Positions 1 to 7,331 of a DNA stretch of 11,162 nt are shown one piece after another; the first letter of the stretch is position 1, and each line of letters opens with the position of its first letter. Source of the DNA: JADHUC01 sp964617665 (GTDB lineage: Bacteria; Planctomycetota; Planctomycetia; Pirellulales; Pirellulaceae). Made by a program: the position numbers and the translations under genes. The notes under the pieces are model-generated. The model searched no databases, was not told where the DNA came from, and saw only the letters and a program-made list of their open reading frames with translations. The stretch lies in assembly GCA_964617665.1 (NCBI GenBank), contig CAZUAH010000464.1, positions 1 through 11,162 of the forward strand. Direction: 5' to 3'.

Positions 1-1008
1 ATCGCATCACCTCCACATTGGCACGCGCTGCAGGCGGTCGACGCCTGCGCGGCGGGCAAGGACATCTACCTGCAGAAGCCGATGACGCTCCACTTGGCCG
101 AGAGCCTGGCGGTGAAAGGGGCTGTCAAGAAGCACGACCGGATCAGTCAAGTAGGCACCCAGATCCACTCGGGCGAGAACTACCACAAGGTTGTCGACCA
201 CGTGCGCTCGGGCAATCTTGGCAAGATCAGCGTGGCGCGAACCTTCAACGTGCTGAATCAGGGCGAGAAGGGTGTTGGAAACGATCCCAACTGCGATCCG
301 CCCGAGGGGCTCGATTGGGATCTCTGGGTCGGCCCCGGTCCGATGCGGCCGTGTCATCCGAAGATCATCCAGACATCCGGCACCCATTCCGCCTTCATGG
401 ACTACAGCGGCGGATGGACTCCCTGCTGGGCTCCTCACATCATCGACCTGCCGGTCTGGGCGCTCGACTTGGGACTGCCGACCATGATCAGTTCCTCGGG
501 CGGCCGATACATCTGCCGCGACGCCGGCGACGCTCACGACACGCAGGAAACCACCTGCCAGTATCCCGGTTTCACGCTGACCTGGATGATGTCGCAGGTG
601 AATGCGTACGGCTTCGATCTGCAGGGCAATGGCGGCCTCGGGCGGAAGCTGGGTACGTACTTCCACGGCGTCAACGGAACGCTCTGGGCTAACTACGGCA
701 CCCTGAATATCGTGCCCGAAGGCGACCGCATGAAGGACGCCAAAGAGCCAGAGAAAGCTACGCCCGACTCGCCCGGCCAGGAACGCGAATGGCTCGACTG
801 CATCCGAACTCGCGAGCAGCCTAGCTGCAACGTGTTCTACCACCACAAGGTGAACGTGCCGATCGTGTTGGGCAATCTATCACTGAAGCTGGGCCGTTCG
901 ATCCAGTACGACCCGGCCACGGAGAAGATTGTGGGCGACGAAGAAGCCGCACGTCTGGCCGTCCCCGAGTACCGCGATCCCTGGAAGTTCCCGGAACAGT
1001 ACGTGTGA
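1..1008 (+). CDS. Gfo/Idh/MocA family NAD(P)-dependent oxidoreductase, 5' end missing
   Basis: This is the C-terminal 335 residues of an oxidoreductase that runs off the left edge, so the Rossmann glycine motif is not in view. Numbering from the first codon seen, it opens with HWHALQAVDA (6-15). This leads to QKP (25-27), which stands where the family has EKP; the Lys of that motif contributes to the active site in characterised members. The substrate-binding alpha/beta domain follows, with the GGWTPCWAPHIID stretch around residues 138-149 supplying a likely catalytic His (146). The end is FPEQYV. Family members oxidise or reduce sugars, inositols and related polyols; planctomycetes carry very many, and the substrate cannot be read from sequence. 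The next gene starts 195 bases downstream on the same strand. Replacement of Glu by Gln in EKP is a mild oddity. Family call is secure, substrate unknown. Confidence 0.9.
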   Translation: MASPPHWHALQAVDACAAGKDIYLQKPMTLHLAESLAVKGAVKKHDRISQVGTQIHSGENYHKVVDHVRSGNLGKISVARTFNVLNQGEKGVGNDPNCDPPEGLDWDLWVGPGPMRPCHPKIIQTSGTHSAFMDYSGGWTPCWAPHIIDLPVWALDLGLPTMISSSGGRYICRDAGDAHDTQETTCQYPGFTLTWMMSQVNAYGFDLQGNGGLGRKLGTYFHGVNGTLWANYGTLNIVPEGDRMKDAKEPEKATPDSPGQEREWLDCIRTREQPSCNVFYHHKVNVPIVLGNLSLKLGRSIQYDPATEKIVGDEEAARLAVPEYRDPWKFPEQYV

Positions 1009-1051
1009 GGAGCGGCGTGTCGGTAACGCGGCCCGCGGCCGCAAGCGGAGG

Positions 1052-1086
1052 GGGATGCGGGATACGAGATGCGCGGTACGGGACAA
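1052..1086. repeat. Heptamer array, family A (left arm, intergenic)
   Basis: Five consecutive 7-base units are seen: GGGATGC, GGGATAC, GAGATGC, GCGGTAC, GGGACAA. The last two are degenerate. The array lies just after the oxidoreductase stop and faces an inverted array of the same unit at 1121-1169. The stretch 1058-1070 is perfectly complementary to 1144-1156. Confidence 0.8.
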
Positions 1087-1120
1087 GACCGTTCGGAACC
1101 GCGTCGCCGACCCGAATCGC

Positions 1121-1169
1121 GTATCCTGCCTCCCGAATCTTGTATCTCGTATCCCGAAACCCGCATCTG
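1121..1169. repeat. Heptamer array, family A (right arm, inverted, intergenic)
   Basis: Seven consecutive units of the same family run in the opposite orientation: GTATCCT, GCCTCCC, GAATCTT, GTATCTC, GTATCCC, GAAACCC, GCATCTG. With the array at 1052-1086 it can form a stem of 13 perfect pairs (1058-1070 with 1144-1156). A further GATG/CATC pairing (1054-1057 with 1164-1167) is reached by bulging seven bases on the right arm, exactly one unit. The array ends about 22 bases before the Shine-Dalgarno site of the next gene, so the hairpin could affect transcript processing or termination; that is inference. Confidence 0.8.
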
Positions 1170-1191
1170 TCGGTCCTTATTCGCACATCTC

Positions 1192-1196
1192 AGGAG
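1192..1196 (+). promoter_or_regulatory. Shine-Dalgarno site that sets the start at 1204
   Basis: AGGAG stands seven bases before the ATG at 1204. The ATG is followed directly by a signal-peptide-like sequence. The reading frame stays open upstream to 1069, but that extension is made of heptamer-repeat sequence, has no comparable ribosome site and would bury the signal peptide. Confidence 0.75.
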
Positions 1197-1203
1197 AACG
1201 AGA

Positions 1204-4200
1204 ATGATCAGGATAGCAACGGCTTTAGCCATGTGCCTCGGATTGATGTCTTTGGTGTTCGGATCGTCAGCAGTGAGTAACGACACAGCGGCACAGAGCC
1301 TCTCGCCATCCATCTTCTCGGCCGTTGACGTCGAAGGCGGATTGGTCGTGCACCTTGGCTGCGGTGACGGACGTCTGACCGCCGCGTTTCGCCAGGACGA
1401 TGCTTTCGTGGTCCACGGGTTGGACACCGACCCGGCCCGCATCGAGGAAGCGCGAAAGTACATCCGATCGCGGGGCCTCTACGGCCCGGTTTCAGTCGAG
1501 ACGTTCGACGGAAAGCACCTGCCCTACACGGACAACTTGGTGAACGTGGTGTTGCGGGATACCGGATGCAAGATACGGGATGACGAGATCATGCGAGTGC
1601 TGTCTCCCGGCGGTGTGCTGCTTACTCGCGACTCTAGACACTCGACTCTCAGCTCCATTCCGCCTCTCAGCTCTATTCGCAAGCCACCGCGTGAAGGCGT
1701 CGACGAGTGGACGCATTTTCTTCATGATGCCAGCGGTAATCCAGTTGCCCGCGACACGGTTGTGGGGCCGCCGCGTCATCTCCAGTGGAACGCGGAACCG
1801 CGGCACAGCCGGAGTCACGAGTACACTCCCAGCATCCAAGCCGTGGTGTCCTCCGGGGGCCGTATCTTCTACATCGCGGACCAAGGCCCCATTGCGACGT
1901 TGCGGAAACCGGCCGAGTGGAAGCTGCTGGCACGCGATGCCTACAACGGTTTGCCGCTGTGGGAACGGCCCATTGGCAAGTGGTTCTCGCATCTCTGCGG
2001 CTGGACCCAAGGCCCCCGTCAGCTTCAGCGCAAGCTGGTGGCCGTGGGCGACCGGGTTTACTTCACGCTCGGCTTTCACGCTCCGCTCAGCGCCCTGGAT
2101 GCAGCGTCTGGAGAAACAGTCAAGGTCTATCCCAATACCGAAGGCGCCGAGGAGATCCTCTGCCATGAGGGTGTTCTATTGCTCGCGGTCAAAGAGGTGA
2201 CCGATGCACGCCTGGCCGAATACAAGAAATGGGAGAGGCTCACGGCACAGACTGAATCGCCGTTGCACCTGAGGGATCCGCGCGATCCGTTTGTCCAGGC
2301 ATTCCGAAGGGGTGAGGGCCAAGCATCCCTGACCATACTTGCTCTTGATGCGAAGACTGGGCAAGTGTTGTGGAAGAAGACGGGCGACGATGCGCTCGGC
2401 CTTCGGCAGCTCAGTCTGCGCGCCTGCGGAGACCGAGTCTACTGTACGAAGAGGGGCGGAGTGCACTGCTTCGATCTGAAGACCGGCAAGACGTTGTGGA
2501 CGAAGCAGTCCGATCCGCTGCGTGCGGTTTCCGAGGACGCCGTGGTCTGCGTGAGCAAGCAGAAGATCACGCTGCTGTCGCCGGAAAACGGCCAGCCGCG
2601 GTGGACGCAACCCGTGGCACTTGCGAACATACGTGATGTGCTTTTTGCCGGCGGCTCGCTCTGGATCGGTGGCGGTAGGCCGTACGATACAGGCAAGCGG
2701 CACACGGGGCCATCGTGGGGTCCGTACTTTGCCATCGAGCGTGATTTGGCCACGGGCAACGTCGTCAAAGAGATCACCGCCGAGAACCCCAAACACCATC
2801 ACCGTTGCTACGACAACCGGGCGACCGATCGTTACATCCTAGGCGGCCGCCGAGGCACAGAGTTTTTGGATCTGGAATCGGGCGATTACCTCTGGCACAG
2901 TTGGGCCCGCGGCACCTGCCGGTACGGCGTCATGCCATGCAACGGAATGCTGTACGTGCCGCCCCACGCATGCGGATGCTATATCACGGTCAAGCTGATG
3001 GGTTTCAACGCGCTCGCGCCGGAGAGAAAAACAAGAGTCGAGAGTCAAGAGTCAAGAGCCGAAGAACGGCTGGTACGCGGCCCCGCTTTTGGTCAGGCTC
3101 TCGACTCTAGACCCTTGTCTCTTGACTCTTCTTGGCCTACCTACCGTGGCGACACGCAGAGGAGCGGTCGCGCGTCGTGTGTCGTGCCCGCCGCTTTGAC
3201 AGCGAAATGGCAAGTCGAGATCGGCGAGAATGCCACGCCCCCGACCGTGGCCGATGGCAAGGTATTCGTCGCCCGTCCCGACCGGCACGAATTGCTGGCC
3301 ATCGACCGCAGTTCCGGCAGGACTGCATGGACGTTCACTACGGGCGGGCGCATCGACTCGCCGCCCACGATTCACGAGGGCCAAGTCCTTTTCGGCTGTT
3401 GCGACGGCTATGTGTATAGCCTCCGGGCTGCCGACGGCGCGCTGGCCTGGCGTTTTCGAGGTGCTCGCGACACGCGGCGTATTGTGGCAAACGGTCAAGT
3501 CGAATCGGCATCGCCGATCCACGGCAGTGTGCTCGTCGACGACGGCACGCTCGTGTTCACGGCCGGCCGATCGTCATATCTGGACGGCGGACTCGATCTG
3601 TACCGATTGGACCCAGCTACCGGCGAGACACTATCGAAGACCGAGATCTACAGCCCGGACTCGGAAACGGGCCGGCAACCGAAGCAATACGGTCCGAACA
3701 CCATGCCTGGCGCACGTTCGGAGATCCTGGCAGCCGACGACCAATACCTCTACCTTCGCGACCTGACCTTCACCAAGGAGGGCACCGAGGTCGCGGATCG
3801 TAAACCGCACCTGTTCACGATGACCGACTTCCTGGACGATACCTGGACGCACCGCTCGTATTGGATCTTCGGCACAAAGTCGTCCATTTCGACCGGCTGC
3901 AGCGGCAGGGACAGAAAACTCCTGTACGGCCGCATCCTCGTCCACGACGACACCACCGTCTACGGCTACGGCCGACAGGTGGTCCACTGGTCCAGCGAAT
4001 TCGAGGACGGCCCCTACTGCATCTTCGCCCGCCGCCGCGACGCAGACAAACCGCACTGGTCCAAGCAAGCCCCCGTCCACGTACGCGCCATGGTCTTGGC
4101 CGGAGACATCATCTTCGCCGCCGGAGCAGGTCCGGCGCCAGGCAAGGCACCAGAAAAACAGGGCGTCAGCCCCACGCCCCTGCTGCTGGCAATCTCCACC

Positions 4201-4329
4201 TCGGACGGCACGGAATTGGCCCGCCACCCGATCCCCGCACCACCCGTCTTCAATGGCATAGCCGCAGCCGAAGGCGAGTTATTCCTCACCCTCGAAAACG
4301 GCCAGTTGCTTTGTGGGGCGGGGAAGTGA
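1204..4329 (+). CDS. Exported methyltransferase-like / PQQ-type beta-propeller fusion protein
   Basis: The protein has 1041 residues. It begins with a signal peptide (residues 1 to about 23; Arg at 3, hydrophobic core, S-S-A before a likely cut). Residues about 38-140 are a class I methyltransferase-like domain: motif I HLGCGDG (50-56), then LDTDP (73-77) at the end of strand 2. From DEWTHFLHD (167-175) a PQQ-like beta-propeller follows, with blade motifs ALDAKTGQVLW (380-390) and CFDLKTGKTLW (422-432). A linker (610-643) leads to WPTYRGD (644-650) and a second propeller, with AIDRSSGRTAW (699-709) and SLRAADGALAW (739-749). This architecture is familiar from planctomycetes, where its role is unknown. 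S-adenosylmethionine should be scarce outside the cytoplasm, so the first domain may be inactive or bind something else. Heptamer repeats have entered the coding sequence at residues about 118-129, 142-159 and 611-642. The gene follows the oxidoreductase, perhaps in one sugar-related transcript. Confidence 0.85.
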   Translation: MIRIATALAMCLGLMSLVFGSSAVSNDTAAQSLSPSIFSAVDVEGGLVVHLGCGDGRLTAAFRQDDAFVVHGLDTDPARIEEARKYIRSRGLYGPVSVETFDGKHLPYTDNLVNVVLRDTGCKIRDDEIMRVLSPGGVLLTRDSRHSTLSSIPPLSSIRKPPREGVDEWTHFLHDASGNPVARDTVVGPPRHLQWNAEPRHSRSHEYTPSIQAVVSSGGRIFYIADQGPIATLRKPAEWKLLARDAYNGLPLWERPIGKWFSHLCGWTQGPRQLQRKLVAVGDRVYFTLGFHAPLSALDAASGETVKVYPNTEGAEEILCHEGVLLLAVKEVTDARLAEYKKWERLTAQTESPLHLRDPRDPFVQAFRRGEGQASLTILALDAKTGQVLWKKTGDDALGLRQLSLRACGDRVYCTKRGGVHCFDLKTGKTLWTKQSDPLRAVSEDAVVCVSKQKITLLSPENGQPRWTQPVALANIRDVLFAGGSLWIGGGRPYDTGKRHTGPSWGPYFAIERDLATGNVVKEITAENPKHHHRCYDNRATDRYILGGRRGTEFLDLESGDYLWHSWARGTCRYGVMPCNGMLYVPPHACGCYITVKLMGFNALAPERKTRVESQESRAEERLVRGPAFGQALDSRPLSLDSSWPTYRGDTQRSGRASCVVPAALTAKWQVEIGENATPPTVADGKVFVARPDRHELLAIDRSSGRTAWTFTTGGRIDSPPTIHEGQVLFGCCDGYVYSLRAADGALAWRFRGARDTRRIVANGQVESASPIHGSVLVDDGTLVFTAGRSSYLDGGLDLYRLDPATGETLSKTEIYSPDSETGRQPKQYGPNTMPGARSEILAADDQYLYLRDLTFTKEGTEVADRKPHLFTMTDFLDDTWTHRSYWIFGTKSSISTGCSGRDRKLLYGRILVHDDTTVYGYGRQVVHWSSEFEDGPYCIFARRRDADKPHWSKQAPVHVRAMVLAGDIIFAAGAGPAPGKAPEKQGVSPTPLLLAISTSDGTELARHPIPAPPVFNGIAAAEGELFLTLENGQLLCGAGK
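1556..1590. repeat. Heptamer array, family A, inside the methyltransferase-like domain
   Basis: Five units are seen: GGGATAC, CGGATGC, AAGATAC, GGGATGA, CGAGATC. They belong to the same family as the intergenic arrays at 1052-1169, in the left-arm orientation. They encode residues about 118-129 (RDTGCKIRDDEI), immediately before the strand ending RVLSPGG. Confidence 0.7.
1630..1650. repeat. Short heptamer array, family B (inverted orientation), in coding sequence
   Basis: Three units, GACTCTA, GACACTC, GACTCTC, are the reverse complement of the AAGAGTC/GAGAGTC unit seen at 3033-3060. They encode part of the low-complexity segment RDSRHSTLSS (residues 142-151), which separates the methyltransferase-like domain from the DEWTHFLHD motif. 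Confidence 0.6.
1646..1680. repeat. Imperfect tandem direct repeat of 17-18 bases
   Basis: CTCTCAGCTCCATTCCGC (1646-1663) is followed at once by CTCTCAGCTCTATTCGC (1664-1680), differing by one substitution and one deleted base. It continues the family B array and gives the repeated peptide LSSIPP/LSSIR (residues 149-159). Confidence 0.75.
3033..3060. repeat. Heptamer array, family B (left arm, in propeller linker)
   Basis: Four perfectly phased units: AAGAGTC, GAGAGTC, AAGAGTC, AAGAGCC. They encode residues about 611-619 (RVESQESRA). They face an inverted array at 3096-3130; 23 of the 28 positions can form Watson-Crick pairs with 3096-3123, plus one G-T pair. Confidence 0.85.
3096..3130. repeat. 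Heptamer array, family B (right arm, inverted, in propeller linker)
   Basis: Five phased units in the opposite orientation to the left arm: GGCTCTC, GACTCTA, GACCCTT, GTCTCTT, GACTCTT. They encode residues about 632-642 (ALDSRPLSLDS), ending just before the WPTYRGD motif that opens the second propeller. The 35 bases between the arms encode EERLVRGPAFGQ, which I take to be the native linker. Confidence 0.85.
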
Positions 4330-4741
4330 ACAGGCAGCGGTACGAAAGTCTGAAGTCGGCATCCCACAAAATAGCCGCATCCCTTCGATTCAGAAGTTGG
4401 GAAATACACTCCACGGGCGATTCGGGTAGTGTGCGGTATCGGGGCAATCGGACTAATATCGCCCAAACGGTGGATGATTGACATCTCCCGTTCAGTTGCC
4501 TCCAGATCGTCGCCATCCATTCAAGGGCAAGGTAGCTCGCGCAGTCCTTATCTTGGTTGCCCACGTGCTGGCGAAAAAGCTCTGCGCGCATCAACGTAGG
4601 CTCTACCCCACACAAGCCCCCATATAGCCACTTCCCAACGCAGGGTTCATCTTGGCTGAGCAGATGAGAATCGAGCGTTCAGACCGCCAAAAAAGAGGCC
4701 CGACAAACGAGCAATAAGGGTCAAGATAATGGGCCTTTGGC
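4330..4741. other. Intergenic stretch without a convincing gene
   Basis: I see no gene here that I would call. On the minus strand a frame is open from 4678 to a stop at 4286. Its first part (about 4678-4487) reads like protein, with peptides such as GKWLYGGLCGVEP and ASYLALEWMATIWRQL. From 4591 to 4487 its third positions are 26/35 G or C by hand count; the next 33 codons drop to 16/33. The natural starts are only TTG at 4615 or ATG at 4591, with no good ribosome site. It could be a degraded gene fragment or chance. I found no clear rho-independent terminator for the preceding gene. Confidence 0.3.
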
Positions 4742-4769
4742 TTGACTTCCCGCTCGGAAGTAGTATGCT
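4742..4769 (+). promoter_or_regulatory. Sigma-70-like promoter for the signalling operon
   Basis: A -35 element TTGACT (4742-4747) is separated by 16 bases from a -10 element TATGCT (4764-4769), both close to the bacterial consensus. Transcription would begin near 4776, leaving a leader of about 145 bases before the ATG at 4921. The same frame is open back to an ATG at 4729, upstream of this promoter, which argues against that earlier start. Planctomycete promoters are poorly defined, so the call rests on similarity to the general consensus. Confidence 0.5.
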
Positions 4770-4892
4770 AGCGAGCCGAAGCACAGGCGAGCATGCCTAT
4801 GAGTCGTGTGGGCTGCGAATCTACATGAAAGTGGCAATCCTCGCGATCCGTCCCTTGGGTCGGGCGTCTGTGCCGGGAGCCTGCAATAGTGG

Positions 4893-4916
4893 CCTCCGAA
4901 GCCTTCGTAGGGGAGG
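4893..4916 (+). promoter_or_regulatory. Shine-Dalgarno site for 4921 with a possible anti-SD hairpin
   Basis: GGAGG (4912-4916), inside a purine run at 4909-4918, stands four bases before the ATG at 4921 and fixes that start. CCTCC at 4893-4897 is its exact complement with a 14-base loop between, so the leader could fold to hide the ribosome site. The site is clear; the regulatory fold is speculative because the stem is only five pairs. Confidence 0.5.
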
Positions 4917-4920
4917 AGCC

Positions 4921-7314
4921 ATGGATGAAAAGAAGGATGCTGCAACTGCGGCCTTGTCCCGAGTCCAATTGTACCGCGTCGCCGCGATTGACACCGATCG
5001 GGGTAGCGTCCAGATTCGCCTTCCGTCCGGAAAACTCGCTTCCCTCAAGGAGAGCTATTCGCAACTGTGCAGACAATTCAAACGAGAAGTGGCCGATGGC
5101 ACCCGGATCCCGGTCTGGATTCCGGAGGACTTCGGCTTGCCCGGCTGCCGCGAACTCCCAAGTGTTTCCAGAATCGCGAGCCACGAGTGGGCCTCTCAGC
5201 TTGTCCCGATCGATTTTGATGTCCCCCATTTCCTGACGGTACGCGATCGCACGGTTCCCGATGTGGCCTATGCTGATATCGGCAGTGTCAGTGTGTCGAT
5301 CGAGCTTTCCAATCTTCGCAGAATGTTGCAGAAGAAATGTCGGGAAATCCCCGACCTGTCGGACGTACCGCTCGAGGATTTTGTCCGGTACCTCGATCCC
5401 CATGTTAACGATGTCTTGCCGGTTCGCATTACAGGTGTCGACCTCTTTGGTGAGTGTCTCATTGGCGACGTGGTAAGGCTGATCTCCGAAAGCGCCGAAT
5501 CTCCGAAAAAGTGTCTGACTTGGCTTGGAGCCACCGAAACCGCCGGCACGTACGAGCATCCAGAACCGCTGCCGGCGCTGCCGGCAGTGCCGAGACAATT
5601 CCGCGCCGCGTTAGTCGTTGACGATGCCCCGTCCCTTTGTGCTTCATTGAGAGAGCACCTCGAACTCGCTGGCGTTCACACCGTTGCTGCCGTAAGTCTG
5701 ATGCAGGCTGACGAGGCCCTTAGGAAGTGCGAAAGCGATTCGGAGGCGTTCGATTTCGATGTGGCTCTGGTCGACGTGAATATGGACATGGAATCGGACG
5801 GCAAACCACACAAGGGCATCGCCTGGGCAGGTGGACTGGCCGCGAAGCTACCGAACTGCAGGATCATTCTCATCACCGGCGAGAAGCCTGGGCATCTCAA
5901 CTCCAACAACAAGGCAGAAGTGGCGGGTTCCACGCCAATCGTCGCATTCTGTCACAAACCAATCACGGTCCGAAAGCTGCGGGAATTGCTGCAGCGGGCG
6001 GCCACGGCAATTCCGCAACCAGCCAACGAGCTGTTACAGCCTACAACATCGTCCGAGCCCGTCTATTCGCAGGTTTCCCCACCGCGCGTGAAATCGATGC
6101 ACGAAAGAGACCGCCAGATGGTGGGGATCCTGCGATCGCTGAAGGAGAAACTGGAAGCAATGACGGTGGCGCTCTTCTCTTATCAGCGCGATCAGGAATC
6201 AGCCAAACTTGAGGGGTGCGAAGGTGAAGCTCCGTCGCGATATCGCCAGTGGGGCCAGAAGCTCCGTTACAGCCCCGTCCGCGACGTGACAATGCGCAAC
6301 GAAGCGTGGTATCACGAGCGCGTACATAGCGTCGAGCATGAGGACAAACACAAGAATCTACTGCGAATCTTTCACGGCGGATACTTAGCATGTGCCGCAT
6401 GTCCAGTCGGGGCGCATGAGGGCGCAGACAGGTCGTACGCACTGTTTGCGTTTGGCAGGGTTCCGTTTCGAGGCAAGGTGTTGCGAATGGCGCGGGCCAA
6501 TGGCGCCGCAGCCGAAAAGATCATCAATCTCGAGATGCAGTTAGCCGCCGCCCGTATCGAGGGCCTTCTTAAAGAGGAAAACTGGAAGAGGAGTCGCGAA
6601 TTCGAGCATCCCTTCCTTGTGGCCGGCATGTCATCCAGTAGCGTTGGACACGATCTGGCAAACGTGCTGCAGAGCGTTGAGTTGGACGTCAACAATTTGC
6701 CAGAAAGCGTCGATATGCTAGTAGACTTGCCCGACCAAGGAATAGACTCCTACGAGCCACGCCTGCATCGCCTGAGACGCCAAGTCGCTCGGGCTATTGA
6801 AGTCGCGGCAAGTCACAGCCGTCTGGCCAGGGCACACGAGGAGCCAATCAGCAACGTGAAACTTGACGACGTGCTGACCCAGGCGCATCTGGCGGTTGCC
6901 GGTGAGGCTGGGCATTACAGCACCTTGTTCGTGATCCCCAAGACTGACTTGACCGTGCACGTCAGACCCTCAGTGCTCGTCCGCGTATTTTACAATCTGT
7001 TCCTGAACGCTATTCAGCAGGCGGCCTTATTCGGGCGAACGACGAACTGTGTTGCGATTCAGGCCACACCTGCACCGGACGCGAAGAAGAAACTGGTTGA
7101 AGTACGCGTCTTCGACACGGCATATGGAATTCGCCGTTCCGAGTGCCGCCGGTTTTTCGAGGCCGGTGAGACTACCCGCAAGAATCGCGGTTCTGGGATG
7201 GGACTGCATATCTGTCGTCGCGAGCTTGAACTGATGGACGGCGAAATCGACGTGGAGAATAGCGTTTTGTACGTGGGATCTTGCTTTCGGTTGACGATTC
7301 CTGGGGAGCGGTAA
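4921..7314 (+). CDS. Hybrid sensor kinase: unknown N-terminus, receiver, PAS/GAF-like sensor, histidine-kinase core
   Basis: A 797-residue soluble protein without signal peptide or membrane segments. Residues 1-225 match nothing I know; two beta-rich stretches (about 17-66 and 162-190) faintly resemble small barrels. A receiver domain follows (about 227-362) with acidic pair D234/D235, phosphoacceptor D285, T319 and K346-P347, all intact. Residues about 395-560 form a sensor-like region with a helical lead-in and HGGYLACAACP (485-495), a Cys-x2-Cys resembling that of some PAS domains. The kinase core has an H-box at VGHDLAN (H577), N-box around N696, a degenerate G1 box (D732, A734, G736) and G2 box GSGMGL (757-762). 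Placing the receiver before the kinase is unusual, since most hybrids carry it at the end. It leads a probable three-gene operon, and likely passes phosphate to receivers in itself and its neighbours. The partner assignment is inference. Confidence 0.8.
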   Translation: MDEKKDAATAALSRVQLYRVAAIDTDRGSVQIRLPSGKLASLKESYSQLCRQFKREVADGTRIPVWIPEDFGLPGCRELPSVSRIASHEWASQLVPIDFDVPHFLTVRDRTVPDVAYADIGSVSVSIELSNLRRMLQKKCREIPDLSDVPLEDFVRYLDPHVNDVLPVRITGVDLFGECLIGDVVRLISESAESPKKCLTWLGATETAGTYEHPEPLPALPAVPRQFRAALVVDDAPSLCASLREHLELAGVHTVAAVSLMQADEALRKCESDSEAFDFDVALVDVNMDMESDGKPHKGIAWAGGLAAKLPNCRIILITGEKPGHLNSNNKAEVAGSTPIVAFCHKPITVRKLRELLQRAATAIPQPANELLQPTTSSEPVYSQVSPPRVKSMHERDRQMVGILRSLKEKLEAMTVALFSYQRDQESAKLEGCEGEAPSRYRQWGQKLRYSPVRDVTMRNEAWYHERVHSVEHEDKHKNLLRIFHGGYLACAACPVGAHEGADRSYALFAFGRVPFRGKVLRMARANGAAAEKIINLEMQLAAARIEGLLKEENWKRSREFEHPFLVAGMSSSSVGHDLANVLQSVELDVNNLPESVDMLVDLPDQGIDSYEPRLHRLRRQVARAIEVAASHSRLARAHEEPISNVKLDDVLTQAHLAVAGEAGHYSTLFVIPKTDLTVHVRPSVLVRVFYNLFLNAIQQAALFGRTTNCVAIQATPAPDAKKKLVEVRVFDTAYGIRRSECRRFFEAGETTRKNRGSGMGLHICRRELELMDGEIDVENSVLYVGSCFRLTIPGER

Positions 7315-7317
7315 CCT

Positions 7318-7324
7318 GGAAGGG
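7318..7324 (+). promoter_or_regulatory. Shine-Dalgarno site that sets the start at 7332
   Basis: GGAAGGG stands seven bases before the ATG at 7332, in the short gap after the preceding stop codon. An in-frame TTG at 7281 would add 17 residues overlapping the previous gene but has no comparable site, and the receiver domain begins properly just after the ATG. Confidence 0.7.
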
Positions 7325-7331
7325 ATTTTCT

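Noticed and set aside
1069..1203. N-terminal extension of the methyltransferase/PQQ gene to an ATG at 1069
   Set aside because: The extension translates heptamer repeats and lacks a ribosome site. The ATG at 1204 has AGGAG at good spacing and opens a signal peptide.
1204..1240. Lipoprotein signal in the PQQ protein (Cys at residue 11)
   Set aside because: The Cys is too close to the N-terminus and lacks a proper lipobox; a normal signal peptide fits better.
1052..3130. CRISPR array
   Set aside because: Repeats are contiguous 7-base units without regular spacers, two families are mixed, and no cas genes are present.
3631..4227. Long open minus-strand frame inside the PQQ gene
   Set aside because: It lies wholly under the recognised propeller coding sequence, has no family resemblance and reflects the GC-rich codon bias.
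4696..4736. AGGCCC/GGGCCT inverted pair as a terminator
   Set aside because: The stem is only six pairs with a 29-base loop and no T-tract after it on the + strand.
4729..4920. Start of the first kinase at 4729
   Set aside because: It lies upstream of the likely promoter (4742-4769). The ATG at 4921 has a much better Shine-Dalgarno site, and the extra 64 residues resemble nothing.
7281..7331. TTG start of the second kinase at 7281
   Set aside because: It would overlap the preceding gene. The ATG at 7332 has GGAAGGG seven bases upstream.
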